Source: Prosapia bicincta (Eukaryota > Arthropoda > Insecta > Hemiptera > Cercopidae). From it: DNA of 64,000 bases. The stretch is taken from assembly GCA_036971475.1 (NCBI GenBank), contig JBAIZL010000002.1:46372729-46436728 (forward strand), given 5' to 3'. Shown here one piece after another: positions 50,887 to 64,000 of the stretch. Below the pieces are notes generated by a model. The model was given only the letters and a program-made list of their open reading frames with translations, did no database searches and had not been told where the DNA came from. A program made the position numbers and the translations under genes. Each line of letters begins with the position of its first letter. The first letter of the stretch is position 1.

Positions 50887-53800
50887 GTGTATGTGACTCA
50901 TGTGTCATGGAGCATTGTCTCATTGCTTTTTTGTTCATGCCCGTTCCCTAAACCTTCTTATAAAAAACATATATAAAATTAAAATTATTATTTAAACCAT
51001 ACGTGTTAGAGATGAGTAAGGCCAGACCTTGGTTGCTAGTGACTCCTCAGGTTTCTCCTTAAGTGACTTGGTTTGGATTTTGTGATCGATTCCGAGACTT
51101 AACCTTTCGTATCCTCGCATGGTCGGTGTTGGTAACTCCGTGGAATCTTGTAGCACCGACGAATTTCAGCACTTAGCTCCTATCCGATCCAATTAATTTC
51201 CCCTAACTTTAATAACTTTATATTAACCCTCTTTCTCTGTAACCAAATAAGCTGTCTAATACATTGCCCCTTTACTTCCAAAATATAATAACTTTATACT
51301 TTATAATTCCTCAATTGTTCTAAACCTAACTCTTCTATACTAGTCTTTTAATTACTAACTTTCATATACTAATAACAAACACTTCTACTTTCAATTTTAG
51401 ATTATTTAATAGTATTTTACTATTTCAATTCTCAATTCTTCGTTCCTGTCTGAGGTTTTAATTAACGTTTAAAAACAATTTATTGTTCGTATTTTTCCGT
51501 ACAAATTATATAATGTATAAACTTCTAATAATACATGAAAGATCTGTTACAATAAATTTCCTTCCAATGGAAACATTCAACTAACTCCTTCCCTCCTTAT
51601 ACAGTTTGTATCGCAAGTCGATTGTTACGCCTAACAGATTTGTCGCGAAGACTCACTCAACATTTACGGGCAACATTTATTGTTACCGATCAGCGCTTTG
51701 TTGGCGAAAACTGTGTTGATAGACACTGGCTTTTGTAGTCCCTTGATATTATATATATTGACCCAACTCCAATATATCTAGAAAGTATCTAGAAACGTTT
51801 ATGCACACTTGTCTTAATGGAAATAAAAAAAGCCTCAATTTTAGTATTGCTGCAGACATTCATTTTTATTGCAGGAAGAATTCACAACAATTATAAAAAC
51901 ATGATTATAATTTTCAGTTTTTAATATCTTTTAATCTAGTAAAAAAGAAATATTATAATTATTACATTACAAGTTCTTGTTAAATTGAAAATATATCCGT
52001 TTTAGGAAATTTTTCTCCTAACAAACAATTTATTTAATGATAACTCGGAGAAACAATGATCCAGGAAAAATATATTTAAAGAATAAGTAACATAACTAAA
52101 GGTGAATTTGAACACTAAATTCAATTCAAGCTCATAGGGAATAATTGATCTTATTTTACTTTCTGGTTTATACCCCACTATGATTACTTGTAGACGGATG
52201 TGATTAAAGTATTACAAATTAATATTCAAGTGTTAAATTATTTTGTGTGTGGAGGAATTGAATATTAAAGTGTACGTTTGAAGGTATAATCGATAGATAA
52301 AACTAACGAACGCTTATGTCTGTGGGTAGATATGTTCGATTAGTATTTTAACGTCATTCCCAGAATCATCGATTGACAATTTCAAAACAACGTTTATAGA
52401 TTATTTTAATGTATATTTATTATGAATACACAAATTCTGTTTCGAATTATTTTTAAATCAAATTATTTTAACGCAGTGGAAAAGAGTGTGAGTTGGAGCC
52501 TAATGTTTTATTCAGAACATTTTCTGCTATTTTCAATTTTTTATTCCTGATACATAACTTTCTAATAATAAAATTTAAATCCACTAATAAATTCAATAAA
52601 TATACAAAAATATTTAATTTAAAAGTTAAATTATTTATTTAAGACAAAGTTAAATTGGTAAAGCAATGTCTAACAAGCTATAGGTTTTAACCTTTACTTG
52701 CTCCTTTATTCTAGGATTCAGATTAGCTAATGAAAAAGGATTTATAGTTAACCAAATTGTTTTTTAAAAGACAAAATTATATACCTATTGTACTGGGGAG
52801 GGGCTTCCTAAAATTGAAAGAAGAGAATTAAGATTTAGTTTAGTGCTCAGCACAATATTGAATATGTAGTTGTCATACATAATTGCTTTTACATAGTTAT
52901 GTGTAGGATATGTTGTATATCATTTGATTTTTCATATGCCAAACATTTTATTAAATAGTAGCTGGTTGTAAGATAATGTTTTTATGCAAAGCCAATTTAG
53001 GCCGGGATACTGAAATTCACTTTGGCTTCACGACATAAATAATCTAAAAAAATTATAACTTTTTGACTTCTTTAATTTGTCCAACCGGCAAAGTTTTTAA
53101 GAACTCCTACACACAAATCGCGTAGGACATTGATTACGTTAGTGATTACATAACCTATTGGAACCGTTATTTAGCCTTATGTCAGTAACAATTTATCATA
53201 CAAAATTTACTTGAAGTGGATATATGAGACCATGGTTTTTATTCAATACGACTCAATACATTTATAATTGCGATGTTATCAGGATAACTGTGCATTATAT
53301 TCTCAGAGCTCCCTTAGACTAGGAAAACTGATCTCTGGCGAACTGCTTCACAATCAACGAACTTTTTGTCCAGGAAGTTCATTTTTTATAAAAACCAGAT
53401 CATCAAAAGTTGAACATAAAAATATATCAATAGGCAAAATAAATATAGAGTATAAATCTTCTAAAGATATTACCTTGAGTTATATAGTAGGTTACCCGAT
53501 ATTTTATATTGTGTTTTATAGTTGATATTATTAAATAAAGGTGCTGTTAAACATCCAATAGTTCAGAACAAAAGGTAAAATATCTACGTTTGTTTTGTGT
53601 ATGTATTTTAGTAAAGCGAAAAGAAATAATACAATGGATATAAATAAATATTATCATTAATTACAACCTTTAATAAATTATTATATTTTAATATTTCTAA
53701 AACTAATACAATATAGTATTGCACCGTATAACTCCGTAAAGTATGAAAACTGTACTACACCGAGTATCTAGTTTCATAATAGCAACAAAAACAATGACTC

Positions 53801-56800
53801 AACTCAAGCAATTTAATAATATAGATGTAGTTTTTATTAAGGTCTAAGCTAAACTGATCAAAAATAAAAAAAAATTCTCATCCTTGTATGAATCCTCTTT
53901 GATCAAAAAATAATATTTAGAGCTTTCGGTGAAAAATGATAAAACTATAAACCTCGTTTTTTTAATATTTTTATTATAAAAAACGTTTTATTCTGAGATC
54001 TGTGATAAATATTTTATACATTTCATACAGTTCAATTTATTTACATAGTAATAGAATCATTTCCTTCCTGTAGAGGTTGTACCAAATTATATATAAAACT
54101 ATTTTATCTATTTTAAAGTACATATAATTTGTCATGTAGTGGTAAACTCATGTTAATTAATAAGAACAATATACATATAGACGTGTTTATATTCAAACCC
54201 CTTATTATAAACTTTCCAAAATATTCATTAAAAAGTTTTTATAAATTCATATAATTAATATTTCGATAAACAATGTTTATGTTAATTACTTTGCGTTGTT
54301 ACCTTTCAGGTGCTGTTTTTAATTTGAAAATAATGTATTCGAAATTTTATATTCAAAATTAATGAAGTCTGGGTGCAATAGAAATCATTGGATACCTAAT
54401 TGGGTATTCCTGTTACTAAACTAATATTTGTTTATAGACGTATGAGGTCATTATATTGAGCTATCCACTACGCGAACCATGAGAAATTTGTTTATATTGT
54501 CATGGATGCCGGTTAGAATAACGTATACTGAAACTGGGATAATGAAACATTACCATGAGACGCGGTTAATGGGGTTTTGTGTTACAAAATCATTATCGCC
54601 TACAGTTACTTGCTATTTGACTAAATCTATGCTTTATAAAGGAAAGGTATCTATAAAATTTTTATTCATTAGTAAAAGGATTACAAATTGGAAAATGTAG
54701 AATGTAAAATCTTTCATAATGGAAAAGGCAGAGTTTCATTAAAGAGAACATGACTTGGATAAAGAGAAAATGAAATAGGATATATTAGTTGTAAATGAAA
54801 TAAAAACAAAAATAGTTTTCTGAACACACTAGGTGCATTTATATTCTGAATATCACAATATTCAAGATTTAGGAGAGGGATGTAATTAATATCACTATGA
54901 ACTCAGAACATAACCTGAAAGTATTCCTCAAAATTGAAAGTGACCACAGTTTTTTCTCCGTCATCTGGGATTGTGTTTTGCATTCGCTTACCTTTCAACC
55001 CCAATGGGCATTACAGTGACCAATACCAAATTAATGAGCCTCCGCATGACCACTATTGCGATGAAGTGGTAATTCTGTATTTATAATGAAACGTAAGTAT
55101 TTTAAAATATTTATATTCTTTCTGTAAAATTTTCCACTCACTCAAAAAACTATTTAATTCATTACTAGTACACGTATGTATTCACTATTTTTGCAATCGT
55201 GTGTATTTCCCCCCCTAAACCTACCATTTATCTTGACAGTACATAGTTTAATCTAGCCTCGATAGTAATGTTTTATAAGTTTATGTTTAGTAGTGGAAAT
55301 ATTTAGCACCATGTCAGTCATTTAGCACTTGTCAGTGTTGCATATTTGATTTCGTAGTAGCTTGCAGATATCGGGCCAATTCAAAACCAACAGATTTTAT
55401 TAGTACTTGAAAAGTTTTGAAAATAAATATCACAAGTAATATAGTTTAATGAACGCCAGGTTAAAGCGAGCTCTTGTCATTTTCACATATGTTACCAGTC
55501 ATACTTTCTACAATCCTAATTGAAAACGTCAGAATAATTAAACATTGCTGAAATATGTGCCGACAAAGTAGCAGGTTGCGGTAGGTCCACGATCTCTATA
55601 ATACATAGTTCACTATATACAGAACAATATTCGATTTAATGAACATAAAAATAGTGAGTATAGTGATGAATTAATTTATTTACAAACAAACTTTCAATAA
55701 GTCTTAGAACCTCAAGATAAAATCTTATATTGTTAGTTATCACAAAATTTCAATGTTTATAAACCCGAGACCACGTATTTATAAATTTATCTCCAATTAA
55801 TCCATGAAAAAACAGAAGTATTCATAGTGAAATACTGTATCTTTTGAGTATGGTGTAGAATTTTATATCATGTAGTGGAAACACTTGTTCGGAAACATGC
55901 TGATCTCTAATTTACTTTACTGTCATCAATGTACAGAGTTCAACTTAAAAATAAAGAGCTCGTTTTTTGAGAACAAGCCACACAAATTGACCTAATAAAA
56001 AAAACAATACAAATATAATCAGTAATTGAATATGTCATAATCAATCAAGAAACAAAATAAAATATTAGAGATTAGAGAACAAATAAATGGAGACTACAAA
56101 AGGGAGCACTAAAGTGTACAATGTAAAATAATGTGTAATGAAAAGAGGAAGGAAATAAACCATAAATATAAAGAAATAAGAATTAGTTAACATGTTCGCA
56201 TGTCTTAGATAGATAGAAAGAGAGAGAACGACGTGAGATGTGGCGAGATCAATATAAATATTTCCAAACCCAACACAAACCCAAACCCAACATTCGTTTT
56301 TCGCTTCCTTTCCATTCCACAAGAGTAACTGACAGACTCGGGTATTTAGTGATTCACAGCCTTACATAATCATTCTGTATCTACCCCAAAACGAACTACT
56401 CTTAAAGACAAAACGGCGTAGGCAGATCTTTAAACATTGCAGGCTCTACCGCATTAACAGCTGCACGAGGAGTGAATACGTGGGAAAAGCATTAAAATCA
56501 ATATGTTTACACTCTGCGTTCACTCCATTCCATAACATTGTAATCGTCATTTGTTGAAACCTACCTAATTTTAAAATTTTTGAATATTTTACCGAAGCCA
56601 GTTATGCCGCAAAAGTTATATGTTGAGAACATATTCTGTATATTAGCAATAGTGTTATTCCCATTCGGATTTAAACAATAGTTGATTACGTCAATCCTAA
56701 AAGTAATCATATCGAGTCGTTCTAAGAAATAGTAATAGATTCAGGATAATTGTTCGCGCGTGCCTTTATATTGGCCTATAGATATTGTTTTATTAATATA

Positions 56801-58610
56801 TAATTATATTTTATAAATTATATATTTATATTAAATTATATTATATAAATATATTATTATATAATTAATTGTAATTTTTTACGTTTCATAAATATAAAGG
56901 TCCCAATAAATTGTACCTAATAATTGGTATATAAACCAAGAATCAGTATGAATGTAAAGAAGGTTTATAGCATTACAAGAAACCTACTTTGTGGTGGAGG
57001 TAAAAGTGAAACTCTCTATATATGGGTGAGTGAATTTTGATTGAATACGCCACCCCTTATGTCAAACACAGGGTAGTTTCAGCCACGCATGAAAAGTCTT
57101 TTCAATATCCAATTTTACTCCCAAGGGATAAAAAGAAAGAACACTTCAATATCTCTAAAAACAATACATTATTTTGTACTCTGATTCCTAAAACTTCGTG
57201 ATTAATATTACATCTTTAAAACTGTACTTTACAATCAATGTGTCTTTCTCTTATGTTGTTACATTGATTAATTCATGTTTGTTGATATTATTAGTTATAT
57301 ATGCTTTACATTTTCCACTTCGAACAATTCGTATGCAAATAAGAGTTTTATAGATACATGTAAATTATAACTTTGTATCCAAAATCTGTTCATTCCTTTT
57401 TAGTATTACCGGTAATTTCATACTACTGTTGCTAATATTATTATCCAGGAATTTTTTTATTACTAATTATTAGTAGTAGGACGTATCCTAATATAATCTT
57501 GCTATTTTATTATTCCTAGAACTTTTAAATTTATATCTCTTTCCTTCACTATAACCTTAATTAATTTCATTATATCATAACATGTGACCATACCTCTGTT
57601 ATAAAATTATCCTGATATATGCTTATATGCTTGTGTATTTTGATTATTATCGCTGTCTTATTTCTAGTCATATAATATACGTGTCTTTCTACAATTCATA
57701 TGATTTTTTCAGCTGGCGTTCATTATATTCTATCATTGCTTTTTTATTTCTTCATACCAAGTTTTGTAAAAATGTTTCTCCTCCTTTGATATATAATCCA
57801 CTGTTCCACTTCACATACGTTCCTTCGGGTATTATTTGTACATTATTGTAGAATACTCTTTGATAATGATATTAATAGTTTTTGTACAACTTTCTCAATT
57901 ATAATTGTAGTCTTGAATAGATTGTATATAATGCCCTAAGGCCAATCATTGCGACTGTTTTTATTTAGGTTTAAAAAACCAAAGTGTCTGATTCCTGTTA
58001 AAATTTATTTCCCTTTATATATAATATGTATAGTTTAGTTATATAATCACGTTATCTAATACACAATGAAGATTAGAGAACTACATATTTTAACATGACA
58101 TGTTGTGTTTCAGCCAAATTAAATCAAATGCCTATCCTTATTGTTATGCTGTATAAATGATATTTATCTTGAAATATATTTTCTAAGAGTGCGAAGAAAA
58201 TCTAAAGCCTTTGGTGTGATGAGGTTGACCTAATTTGACAACTAAAATTTCTCCTACTTTATTTTGTATATATATAACGTTGTCCATTATGTTAGACTTG
58301 CACAGACTTTTAAAGTCATTTTTGCTAATTGTAAACAATTGTTCCACCACTAAGTGCAATTACGTTTTACCTTGTGTAACGAGGCATTTGACCATTGTCG
58401 AGGTACTGAATTATTTTCTGATGTTGCTATTCGGTCATTGATGTTTGTACTTGATGTTGACGTCATTTGCAACACCATTTAAATATACAAATTTGGTACA
58501 ACATACAAAAAAACTAATATTAACACTACAGACAGGGAAAACAAATATAAACATTACTATAGATAAACAAATAAGATAGCCCACATATTTAAAAAAAAAC
58601 AGGGTAAATA
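50887..58610. other. anonymous AT-rich DNA
   Basis: No supported gene. Short open frames (53268-53525, 54479-54700, 56065-56322 minus, 57627-57851, 58235-58441) show no motifs or splice context that I can defend. The segment 51000-51200 is less AT-rich and may be old repeat debris. Confidence 0.45.
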
Positions 58611-59035
58611 ATAGCATACAAAATAATAATAATTTACTATACAAAATACAATATAACACAAACAACAAAGATACAATATAACAAACTACAAGCACGAGAC
58701 GTATACAAATTAAACTGCAACAAGTGCAACAAATTTTACAATGGGCAAACAGGTCGCAACTTTAAACAAAGAGTCGAGGAACACAAACAGAACTGCAACT
58801 CAGCATTTTAAAATCACATAACCTAGAAATTCTTCACATCTCGCTTCACAAAAAAGCAGCACATCTCAGTACACTAGAACAATATGAAATTTACAGACAC
58901 ACAATATCACAAAGTACAAACGTATAAAACGAACAAACACAATACAAATCACACATACTCTTTGATACTATCGAAAACCTGCCTTTAAAACCGGCATCGC
59001 TTGACCCGACATCTCCAAGCAGAAGACACTGGTAA
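58611..59035 (+). pseudogene. Penelope-like element remnant (GIY-YIG endonuclease)
   Basis: From 58611 a frame reads a linker and then, from about 58701, VYKLNCNKCNKFYNGQTGR followed by a F-K-Q-R-V-E-E-H phrase. This matches the GIY-YIG endonuclease of Penelope-like elements, which has a Cys pair between the GIY-type and YIG-type strands and then a R...EH helix. After a stop at about 58809 and a frameshift near 58825, the homologous-looking continuation (ILHISLHKKAAHLSTLEQYE) runs to a stop at about 59034. The RT part is missing or unrecognisable upstream, so the copy is 5'-truncated and dead. Confidence 0.65.
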
Positions 59036-59403
59036 CGATCGCCACATAGCGATCGAAAACGTTCTGTCTCAGTAAGTTTTTATTACAAAATATAAAGGTC
59101 GGGTAGTCATAAACTATTGTTAAAGTGATTAATTGTTATAGTATATTCTGCTTCCTAGGCACCGACTGCAACGTATTTTAAATAGGACTAAAACTAGATC
59201 ATTTAAATTAAGATTTTGAGAACATTCCAAAACATTCATACCTAAAAATAAAAATTAAAAAAAACATCAAATGTAGAGGAACACCTAATATCATATTACC
59301 ATAATATAAAAAGTTACTAACCAACTGGAGATAAATAAATTTCCTATAAAACTAAACATTCTAGAGAAATACCACATCTATAGGAACAAATGATCGTCTT
59401 ACG
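59036..59403. other. AT-rich spacer
   Basis: No gene. A small palindrome CGATCGC-cacata-GCGATCG lies at about 59036-59056, just past the Penelope-like remnant. Confidence 0.5.
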
Positions 59404-62400
59404 ATGACAAGTTTAAATTTCAAAAATCGAGAACCGGGCTATGTTGCATTCCGTCAGGCTGATCAAATCACTTCTGATATACTTTGGCAAGTATTTGGTG
59501 GGATTATTCAAAGTAATTCGACAGGTTTTGGTTCGAGTGACACCTTCAAGATTACCTGTACCAAAGTCAGAGTACCACGGGGTCGAGGACGTATAGCGCC
59601 TATTAATAGCTACGATGAAGAGTGTCGCAGGAGAAGAGGAATAGTGGTTATTAAAAATACCGACTCGCTCCCGTGTTCGCTTGTTGTTGCAAAAGCGTAC
59701 GTCGACAAAGATCCTGAATATCGTGACATCAGACGCAACGTGAAAAATATACAGGCGATAAAAGCTCAACAGTTAAGGAACAATGCCGACGTTCAGACAT
59801 CTGATGATTTACAAACATTTCAAAATTTTCTCTCTGGATATAAAATTACGGTGTATAAGTACGGAAACAAAGGACGTGACATTTTATTCGAAGGTGACAA
59901 TGCTGGGGGAAAAATAAACTTGTTGTATCATGACGGACATTTTAATGTCATTACCAGTTTGACATCGGCATTTCATTGTGATCATTATTGTGAATCTTGT
60001 CATACTCCGTTTAACGTCAACTATCACACATGTCCTCAACCAGCAAATAGAAGTGGGCGTGTCAGACCAGGTTTCTATAATAACTACGAAGAGGATTGTC
60101 ACGAAAGGAGAGGTATCGTAGTGATTAAAAATTCCAATGCTCTCTGTTTACCTCGCTCGATTGTTTTAGGAGAAGCAAATGTCGACAGAGATAATGAATA
60201 TATTGCAATAAGAAAAAACTACGGTAATATACAGACATTGAAAGCACAGCAGTTGATGGTCGCTGCAGGAGTTCAAATTTCCGACAAGGGCTCTGGTCTA
60301 GAGGAGTTACAAAAGTTCCAGACTTTTCTCAGTGGTTATAAAATTACTGTGTATCAGTACGGCAGTAAGGGTCGGTCAGTTTTATTCGAAGGAGAAAATG
60401 CTGAAAAGAAAATCAATCTTATATTTCACAACGATCATTTCAACGTGATTACAAGTCTGACAGCTGCGTTCGCTTGTGGTTACTATTGCGAAACCTGTCA
60501 TACTCCTTTTGATCATCGTGTGAAGCACAGGTGCTCGGTAACCTGTTACTCGTGCAAACGGTCTCCCCCATGTATTCAGATTGACAGTGGAATTGATTGT
60601 AGCGCTTGCAATAGACAATTTAAAAACCGTAATTGCTTCGCAAATCATCTCGTTGATGTTTGTAACTCCATAAAAAAGTGTCCTTCATGTATGAAAGTAA
60701 TATATCAGTCTAATCGCAGTTCACTTCATGAGTGTGGTGAGGTCTATTGCAAGACTTGCACATCGTATATGCCTTCATCACACTCATGCTACATGAAGGT
60801 CGATTGTCGTAGTCCTATGAAGAAAGATTTCCTCTTTGTATTCTTCGATCTGGAAACCAGACAAGACGAAAATATTCAGAACGAGGATACTAAGGTTCAT
60901 CGAGTTACCTTGTGTGTTTCTCAGCAGTATTGTTTCCGTTGTAAAGAAGGACATTCGTGTGAATGATATAGAACTAGAGTCTTTAAAGAGGATCCTGTCG
61001 ACGAGTTCATGACATACGTGATGAACGTGAGGAAACAGTACAAGAAAGTAGCTGTTATAGCCCATAATGTCCAGTGTTTTGATTTTCAGTTTATACTGAA
61101 GTATGTACTGGAAAAGACACAATTTACACCCACTCTGATCACGCGTGGGACAAAGGTGATTCTGATGGAGATAGATAACGCAAAGTTCATCGATTCCCAA
61201 AACTATATGCCCATGGCCTTATCTAAACTGCCCAAGTCTTTCGGTCTCCCGCCAGAAAAGAAAAAGGGTTATTTCCCCCATCTCTTCAACACGCTGGCAA
61301 ACCAATCGTATGTTGGCCCTATCCCTCCTAAAGAATTCTATTGTCCTGATTCTATGATGGACAAAACTAGTTATGATCATTTCGTTAACTGGCACGATGA
61401 ACAGATGAGTAACGGATATGTGTTTGATTTCCAGAAGGAGATAGTCGAATACTGTTGTTCCGATGTTGAGATCCTGGCTTTAGCTTGCATAAAGTTTAGA
61501 TCGATATTTTTGAGCATATGTAATGTGGACCCCTTCCTCGAGGCCGTAACCATCACCAGTGCTTGTAACCTTGCGTTTAGAAGAAACTATTTAAGACCCA
61601 ATACCATTGGAATTGTTCCTAAAAGAGGATACAGACTAGTAGACAGACAATCAGAAATAGCTTTGCAATGGCTGACTTGGTTAGAAGATCAGAGAGGAAT
61701 TCGTATTGAACACGCAGGTCGAGGACGCGAGGTGAAAGTAGGAGGTTTGAGAGTGGATGGATATTTCGAAGGAGAAATATTTGAGTTCCACGGATGCTAC
61801 TGGCACGGGTGTCCCAAGTGCTTCTCTAATGGACGTGACGAACCTTTGGAAGATGATCCTTCCGACACCCTTAATTTACGTTTAGAGAGGACGAGGGTCA
61901 AATCGGCTAAACTCTCCAATGTCGTGGAGATGTGGGAGTGCGAATTTAAACAGATGAAAAAAGGAAACACGGCCATGACCTACCTGGACACACCCTATTC
62001 TGAACAAAGCACCTCTCATTCCACGTGATGCATTTTTTGGAGGGCGAACAGGAAACACTAAATCCTATCACGCGTGTAAGAATGATGAGACTATACATTA
62101 CGTTGATATATGTTCGCTCTATCCCTGGGTGTGTAAGTATGGAAAGTATCCTATTGGCCATCCAAACGTACACGTGGGTGACAATGAGTGCAGACAACGT
62201 GGAATAGACGCTGAAGGACTTTTGAAGTGTAAAGTCCTTCCTCCACGTGCTCTGTATCATCCTGTGTTACCTATTAAACTTCATCAGAAGTTAATGTTTG
62301 TTCTCTGCAGAACATGTGCACTCAAACTGAGCACAACCGAGTGTGACCACAATACCGAAGAACGAGCGTTGGTAGGAACTTGGACCATGAACTAAATAAG

Positions 62401-63394
62401 GAAGGCTATAGAAAAAGGTTACACTGTATTAGAAATGTACGAGATGTGGGAGTACGAAGTAGCTAGTTTCGACAAGGGTAACGGCCTCTTTGTCGAATAC
62501 ATTAATCAGTTCTTGAAGATCAAACAGGAAGCTTCAGGATATCCCGAGTGGTGTGTCAATGAAGAGGAGAAACAGAATTATGTCACTGATTATCTCAACC
62601 ATGAAAACATAAGATTGGAATCCATAGAGAAGAACGAGGGCCTTAGATCCCTGGCCAAGTTGATGTTAAACTCGTTTTGGGGAAAATTTGGACAAAGGGA
62701 AAATCAGACTAAAACTACAATATTTCGTCAGCCGTCCGAATTTTTTAAAATGATGAGATCACCATCTATACAGGTAAACAATATTCACGAAATCAACGAC
62801 GACGTGATCATAGTTAACTGGCAGTTCGTAGAAAACGATTGCGATCCCTTATCTATTGCAAATGTTGTAATTGCTGCATACACTACAGCTCAGGCCAGAT
62901 TAAAACTGTACGAACATTTGAACGATTTGGGGAGGCAGGTATTGTATTATGACACTGATAGTGTTATATATTATCACAGACCTGGAATGCATAAGGTACA
63001 AACAGGTGACTACTTAGGACATATGACTGACGAGCTTGCTACATACGGACAAGGATCATACATTACAGAATTTGTATCGGGAGGTCCAAAGACGTATGGC
63101 TTCAGAGTTCTCTCTACAGCTAGAAACTCAATAGAGACAGTTTGCAAAGTAAAAGGACTGACTTTAAACCTTCGCACATCTGGTTTGGTTAATTTTCAAT
63201 CTCTAAAATCAATGGTTACAGACAAAGACGAATCCTTGGAGGTGCCTCCTTCACGTATTCGTAGAACAAAAGATCGTGAGGTGGTTACTGTCGAGGAATC
63301 GAAACAGTTTAAAATAATAGGATTCAAGAGAAAAAGGGAGGGTAAGTATGACTCCTTTCCTTATGGTTATAATAAAAAAGTACGACGTACATAA
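59404..63394 (+). pseudogene. Polinton/Maverick-type protein-primed DNA polymerase B, decayed
   Basis: This was a family B polymerase that copies a mobile element's linear DNA from a protein primer. Two copies of a protease-like module come first (about residues 78-205 and 235-380), then Cys-rich zinc-binding segments. Exonuclease motifs follow: FFDLETRQDE, HNVQCFDFQF and a YCCSD box. Palm motifs are YVDICSLYP (about 62105), KLMLNSFWGKFG (about 62660) and YYDTDSV (about 62947). Breaks: TGA at 60964-60966, a +1 frame change near 61980, and TAA at 62393-62395. No integrase, ATPase, protease or capsid gene of a Polinton or related adintovirus is seen nearby, so this is an isolated, inactive copy. 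Confidence 0.85.
59638..60530 (+). repeat. tandemly duplicated OTU/cysteine-protease-like module
   Basis: The coding segment around 59638-59999 is repeated at about 60109-60500. Both give RGIVVIKN at the start, a GYKITVY strand in the middle and a HFNVITSLT end (His179 and His345), each followed by a Cys-x2-Cys-His pair. Nucleotide agreement is clearly visible. The second copy keeps a Cys (Cys248) in the NALC position expected for a catalytic Cys; the first reads DSLPC and seems to lack two residues there. Confidence 0.7.
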
Positions 63395-63758
63395 GCGTAC
63401 GATCAGTTCAAATGAGTTTTAAATTTTCCACGTAGACCATGTTTTAAGGGTAACATCAGAGCAAATGTAAATTATTTTTATTTCTTGGCTGAAAAATTTC
63501 ATAAAAGATGTTTGAGATCCCCGTTAAAAAAAAGGAAATACGTAATTATTAATAAATCGAGTTTGTACAGTGTGATCTTCATCCTGTCTCTTGCTACCGA
63601 AATTAATTTTTCCGTAATCAAAGGCAAGAACGAAAGCTTAGAGATTAAGTCACGTTGTGTAATACGATACGGTTATGCATGAAAGGTCAAAATCAGTGTA
63701 TTATTATAAAATAAGAAATGATTGTTTTTGTCGGCGGCTTGAAGTTAATTCTTGTGCG
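63395..63758. other. no gene recognised
   Basis: A 65-codon open stretch (63485-63682) is rich in Lys, Ser and Ile, starts at a non-ATG position and has no motif I recognise. Confidence 0.4.
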
Positions 63759-64000
63759 TCTGGGTCACTGGCGTGGAGTTAATTCTTCCGTAAACCTGTG
63801 TGTGTGTGGAGTTAAACCAAGGTATGTCTGGGTCACTGGCGTGGAGTTAATTCTTCCGTAAACCAAAGTATGTCTGGGTCACTGGCGTGGAGTTAATTCT
63901 TCCGTAAACCAAGGTATGTCTGTGTCACTGGCGTGGAGTTAATTCTTCCGTAAACCAAGGTGTGTCTGGGTCACTGGTGTGGAGTTAATTTTTCCGTAAA
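63759..64000 (+). repeat. 46-bp tandem repeat, runs off the window
   Basis: Copies begin at 63759, 63827, 63873, 63919 and 63965 with TCTGGGTCACTGGCGTGGAG. The first copy is extended by 22 bp containing a GTGTGTGTGTGG run. The last copy is cut by the window end. Confidence 0.95.

Noticed and set aside
50402..50976. Long open frames on both strands in the TG tract
   Set aside because: They encode only alternating Cys-Val or His-Thr and are produced by the dinucleotide repeat.
53268..53525. 85-codon plus-strand frame
   Set aside because: No recognisable motif, no ATG-consistent start and no splice context.

Overview
This window is AT-rich, repeat-dominated eukaryotic DNA, almost certainly from an insect. 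The main evidence is a set of four exons at about 36.1-39.0 kb that together look like the C-terminal half of an insect odorant receptor, a family restricted to insects. Insect-typical mobile elements support this: BEL/Pao, Ty3/gypsy of the tRNA-Ser-primed kind, Polinton/Maverick, Penelope-like and piggyBac-like. The order cannot be told from the sequence. All calls come from reading the sequence and from memory of families; nothing was searched.

Layout. 1-2.2 kb: AT-rich DNA with a minus-strand Penelope-like remnant and a perfect 25-bp inverted repeat. 2.19-8.18 kb: a BEL/Pao LTR retrotransposon with LTRs that match over their full 259 bp, a 5-bp target duplication (GTACC), a tRNA-Arg primer site and one 1726-codon polyprotein frame ending at a probably premature stop. 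8.2-11.4 kb: mostly anonymous DNA with a CA/TA microsatellite. 11.4-25.1 kb: a 13.7-kb block bounded by inverted GC-rich arms of about 210 bp. It holds two families of short tandem repeats, two exon-like open segments and a 10.2-kb satellite of about 84 copies of a 121-bp monomer with higher-order structure. 25.1-36 kb: anonymous AT-rich DNA with microsatellites.

36.1-39.0 kb: the odorant receptor exons on the plus strand. 40.8-41.9 kb: one isolated exon-like segment and a decayed piggyBac-like transposase. 43.9-50.5 kb: a full-length but broken Ty3/gypsy element with near-identical LTRs, inserted in a TA/TG microsatellite; it keeps a canonical -1 frameshift heptamer between gag and pol. 50.5-58.6 kb: a long TG tract followed by anonymous DNA. 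58.6-59.0 kb: a Penelope-like GIY-YIG endonuclease remnant. 59.4-63.4 kb: a decayed Polinton/Maverick-type protein-primed DNA polymerase whose N-terminal protease-like module is tandemly duplicated. 63.76 kb to the end: a 46-bp tandem repeat that runs off the window.

The genes do not form a pathway. The only apparent host gene of recognisable function is the odorant receptor; the rest is mobile or satellite DNA. The points most worth checking are the inverted-repeat-bounded satellite block, the satellite's higher-order organisation, the odorant receptor exons (too short to appear as long reading frames) and the duplicated module in the Polinton-like polymerase.
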